Positions 6,161-8,058 of a stretch of DNA of 8,058 nucleotides are shown in pieces (the stretch's first letter is position 1; the number at the start of each line of letters is the position of its first letter). This DNA is from Sulfurimonas sp. (GTDB taxonomy: Bacteria > Campylobacterota > Campylobacteria > Campylobacterales > Sulfurimonadaceae): assembly GCA_015663215.1 (NCBI GenBank), contig DQSP01000293.1, forward strand, positions 1 through 8,058, in the 5' to 3' direction. Below the pieces are notes generated by a model, which made no database searches, was not told the origin of the DNA, and saw nothing but the letters and a program-made list of their open reading frames with translations. Both the position numbers and the translations under genes were made by a program.

Positions 6161-7411
6161 ATGAAAATAAAAGATTTAGAAACAAAACTCACTTTACAAT
6201 ACCTAGGTGCACTTTTTATTATTGCTATACTTGCAACGAGTTCTTTTTATGTACTTTATAAATTCTTAGAAGAGTCTAGTGCAACAATATATATAGTAAA
6301 TATATCTGGAAAACAGAGAATGCTAAGTAAAAGTATTGCCCTTGATGCTCACCTAATACATGATAGTCTTGAAAATCATCAACATGCTATATATAAACCA
6401 GATTTTTTAATACAAAAATTATTGAGCAATGCTAAAGAGATGAAGGAGTCAAATAAAATTTTGTCTACAGGAGAATTTCCTGATGGTAACAAAATGATTC
6501 TCTCAAAAACAATACATGATATCTATTTTAAGAAGTATGATCTGAAAAAAAGAGTGGATGAGTATGTAAAGATGGCAGAGAGATTGAGCAGGTTTAAAAA
6601 CTTGGAGGAAGTTGAGAGTATTATTTATGAGATAGACTTTAAAGCAGATCAACTCTTAGTAGATTTAGATAAGGTCGTAAAGCAGTATGAACTAGAGGGC
6701 TCTATAAAGCTGCAGGAGCTTAAAAACTTAGAAATAATAGCATGGATTCTCCTTATTTTTACACTTCTTTTAGAAGTTATTTTTATCTTTCAACCAACAT
6801 TAAAAAAAGTGATTTTACTTATGGATGAAAACAGCACTATTGTACAAAACATGGAAAAAGAGGTTGAACTTCGTACACTAAAACTTCAAGAATCAAATCG
6901 CATGCTTTACGAGATGGCCTCAAAAGATCCTATGACAGGTCTCAATAATAGACTTACCCTCGAAGATGACATTGAAAAATTGATTCACAATTTTAAGAAA
7001 TACAAGGCTCCATTTGCACTGCTATCGTTTGATATAGATTGGTTTAAAAAAGTGAATGATCAGTATGGACATGATGTTGGTGATATAGTACTTAAAGAAG
7101 TGGCAGATATTTTACGAAAGTCAGTGAGAGAAGAAGATAAGGTTTATAGAGCAGGTGGAGAGGAGTTTGTTTTACTACTTAACCGAGTATCACTAGAAGA
7201 TACTCGCAAAATAGCTGAAAAAATTCGACAATTAATAGAGAATAAAGTTTTTAAAATAGATGAGATTGAATTTTCTAAGACTATAAGTGGAGGGCTTTAT
7301 CACTCAAGTATATCTGAGCCAATTAGTATTAAAAATGTTTTAAAAATAGCAGATATTGCTCTGTATACATCAAAAAAAGAGGGACGAAATAGAGTGACAG
7401 AAGTTTCATGA
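6161..7411 (+). CDS. Membrane-bound diguanylate cyclase with PilJ/NIT-like periplasmic sensor and GGDEF domain
   Basis: A 416-residue protein predicted to make cyclic di-GMP from two GTP in response to a periplasmic signal. Order: membrane segment about 13-34; periplasmic helical region about 35-188 opening with NISGKQRMLSKSIA (47-60), the P-box-like signature of PilJ (type IV pilus MCP N-terminal) and NarX-type sensors; second membrane segment about 190-212; coiled-coil linker about 220-250; GGDEF domain about 254-414. The catalytic site is intact: DPMTGLNNR (256-264), metal-binding D291 in SFDIDWFKKVND, and GGEEF at 332-336. The inhibitory I-site R323-x-x-D326 lies five residues before GGEEF, so product feedback is expected. 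The ligand is unknown; nitrate or nitrite is possible from the P-box but not shown. It has its own promoter and overlaps the next gene by 4 bp. Confidence 0.9.
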   Translation: MKIKDLETKLTLQYLGALFIIAILATSSFYVLYKFLEESSATIYIVNISGKQRMLSKSIALDAHLIHDSLENHQHAIYKPDFLIQKLLSNAKEMKESNKILSTGEFPDGNKMILSKTIHDIYFKKYDLKKRVDEYVKMAERLSRFKNLEEVESIIYEIDFKADQLLVDLDKVVKQYELEGSIKLQELKNLEIIAWILLIFTLLLEVIFIFQPTLKKVILLMDENSTIVQNMEKEVELRTLKLQESNRMLYEMASKDPMTGLNNRLTLEDDIEKLIHNFKKYKAPFALLSFDIDWFKKVNDQYGHDVGDIVLKEVADILRKSVREEDKVYRAGGEEFVLLLNRVSLEDTRKIAEKIRQLIENKVFKIDEIEFSKTISGGLYHSSISEPISIKNVLKIADIALYTSKKEGRNRVTEVS

Positions 7412-8058
7412 TACAGTTAGTCAATATAAATAAGAATTTCGCATCTCAGGAGCTTTTTTTTGATCTCAATCTGAAGCTAAACGCAGGAAACCGTGCAGGT
7501 TTAGTTGGACGAAATGGAAGTGGAAAATCTACTCTTTTTAAGATGATTTTAGGTGAAGAGACACCTGATAGTGGTGATATAATCATTCCTAAAAACTATA
7601 AAATAGGTACACTTAAACAACACCTCACATTTACAGAAAGTACTCTTAGAGAAGAGAGTGCTTTAGCATTAGAAGAAGAGATGAAGTATGATGTATATAG
7701 AGTAGAGAAAATTCTTTTTGGTCTTGGCTTTAGTGCAGAGGATTTGGAAAAAGACCCACTCTCATTTTCAGGTGGATATCAGATACGTATAAACTTGGCA
7801 AAACTTCTTGTGACTGAGCCAAACTTGTTACTACTCGATGAGCCAACAAACTACCTTGATATTGTTTCGCTTCGATGGTTAACAAACTTTTTACGTGCTT
7901 TTGATGGAGAGTTGATACTTATCACTCACAACCGTGACTTTATGGATAGTGTTTGCACTCACACTATGGGGATTGTACGTAAAAATATAGAAGTGATTGC
8001 AGGAAATACTCATAAGTTTTATGAGCAGTTAGCCTCAAATGATGAACTCTATGCAAAA
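7408..8058 (+). CDS. ABC-F family ATPase, N-terminal half (partial, runs off the window)
   Basis: 217 codons are visible from an ATG at 7408 that overlaps the preceding TGA in an ATGA junction; the frame stays open to the right edge. The first nucleotide-binding domain is complete: Walker A GRNGSGKS at 34-41, signature SFSGGYQIRINLAK at 119-132, Walker B plus D-loop LLLLDEPTNYLD at 140-151, and switch H174 in ITHNRDF. The protein starts directly with the ATPase domain, has no membrane segments, and has the DEPTN-x-LD motif, which are marks of the soluble, duplicated ABC-F proteins that act on the ribosome. It is not a transporter subunit. The FSGG-type signature recalls YheS-like members, but the subfamily cannot be fixed without the linker and second domain. 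It is probably translated with the diguanylate cyclase, with which no functional link is known. Confidence 0.9.
   Translation, partial: MIQLVNINKNFASQELFFDLNLKLNAGNRAGLVGRNGSGKSTLFKMILGEETPDSGDIIIPKNYKIGTLKQHLTFTESTLREESALALEEEMKYDVYRVEKILFGLGFSAEDLEKDPLSFSGGYQIRINLAKLLVTEPNLLLLDEPTNYLDIVSLRWLTNFLRAFDGELILITHNRDFMDSVCTHTMGIVRKNIEVIAGNTHKFYEQLASNDELYAK

Noticed and set aside
7408..8058. ABC ATPase considered as the missing ZnuC
   Set aside because: The DEPTN-x-LD and FSGGYQIR motifs, the ATPase domain starting at residue 1 and the coupling to the cyclase mark it as ABC-F, which does not serve transporters.

Overview
The window looks like chromosome of a Campylobacterota (epsilonproteobacterial) species, plausibly a Sulfurimonas-like organism. 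The DNA is AT-rich and tightly packed. Candidate promoters have an extended -10 without a recognisable -35. The AddA-type nuclease is short, as is usual in that phylum. The genus is inferred from gene style and codon use, not proven.

Layout. Positions 1-183 (+) hold the last 60 codons of an AddB-type nuclease with its C-terminal Fe-S cysteine motif. Positions 180-3347 (-) hold four genes in one direction, read from right to left: a small His/Cys-rich exported protein, an outer-membrane beta-barrel protein, a ZnuA-type zinc-binding protein and an ABC-3 (ZnuB-type) permease. Positions 3379-6090 (+) hold a complete AddA/RecB-type helicase-nuclease. Positions 6161-7411 (+) hold a membrane-anchored diguanylate cyclase, overlapping by 4 bp the start of an ABC-F ATPase gene (7408 to the window edge, partial).

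How the genes work together. The minus-strand cluster reads as a metal (probably zinc) uptake operon with one component for each compartment: barrel, periplasmic binder and inner-membrane channel. No transport ATPase is encoded in it, so the ATPase must come from elsewhere or the system is unusual. This operon lies in inverted orientation between addB and addA, whose products form one double-strand-break repair enzyme (AddAB) and are commonly adjacent. The zinc operon converges on addB with overlapping stop codons and diverges from addA across only 31 bp.

The most notable points are the split addAB locus, the ATPase-less transport operon with an atypical permease motif, and a probable leaderless start for the small first gene, where an extended -10 box inside an imperfect palindrome sits exactly 7 nt before the ATG. 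No RNA genes, insertion sequences, CRISPR arrays or clear intrinsic terminators were seen. No stretch over 300 bp lacks a gene.
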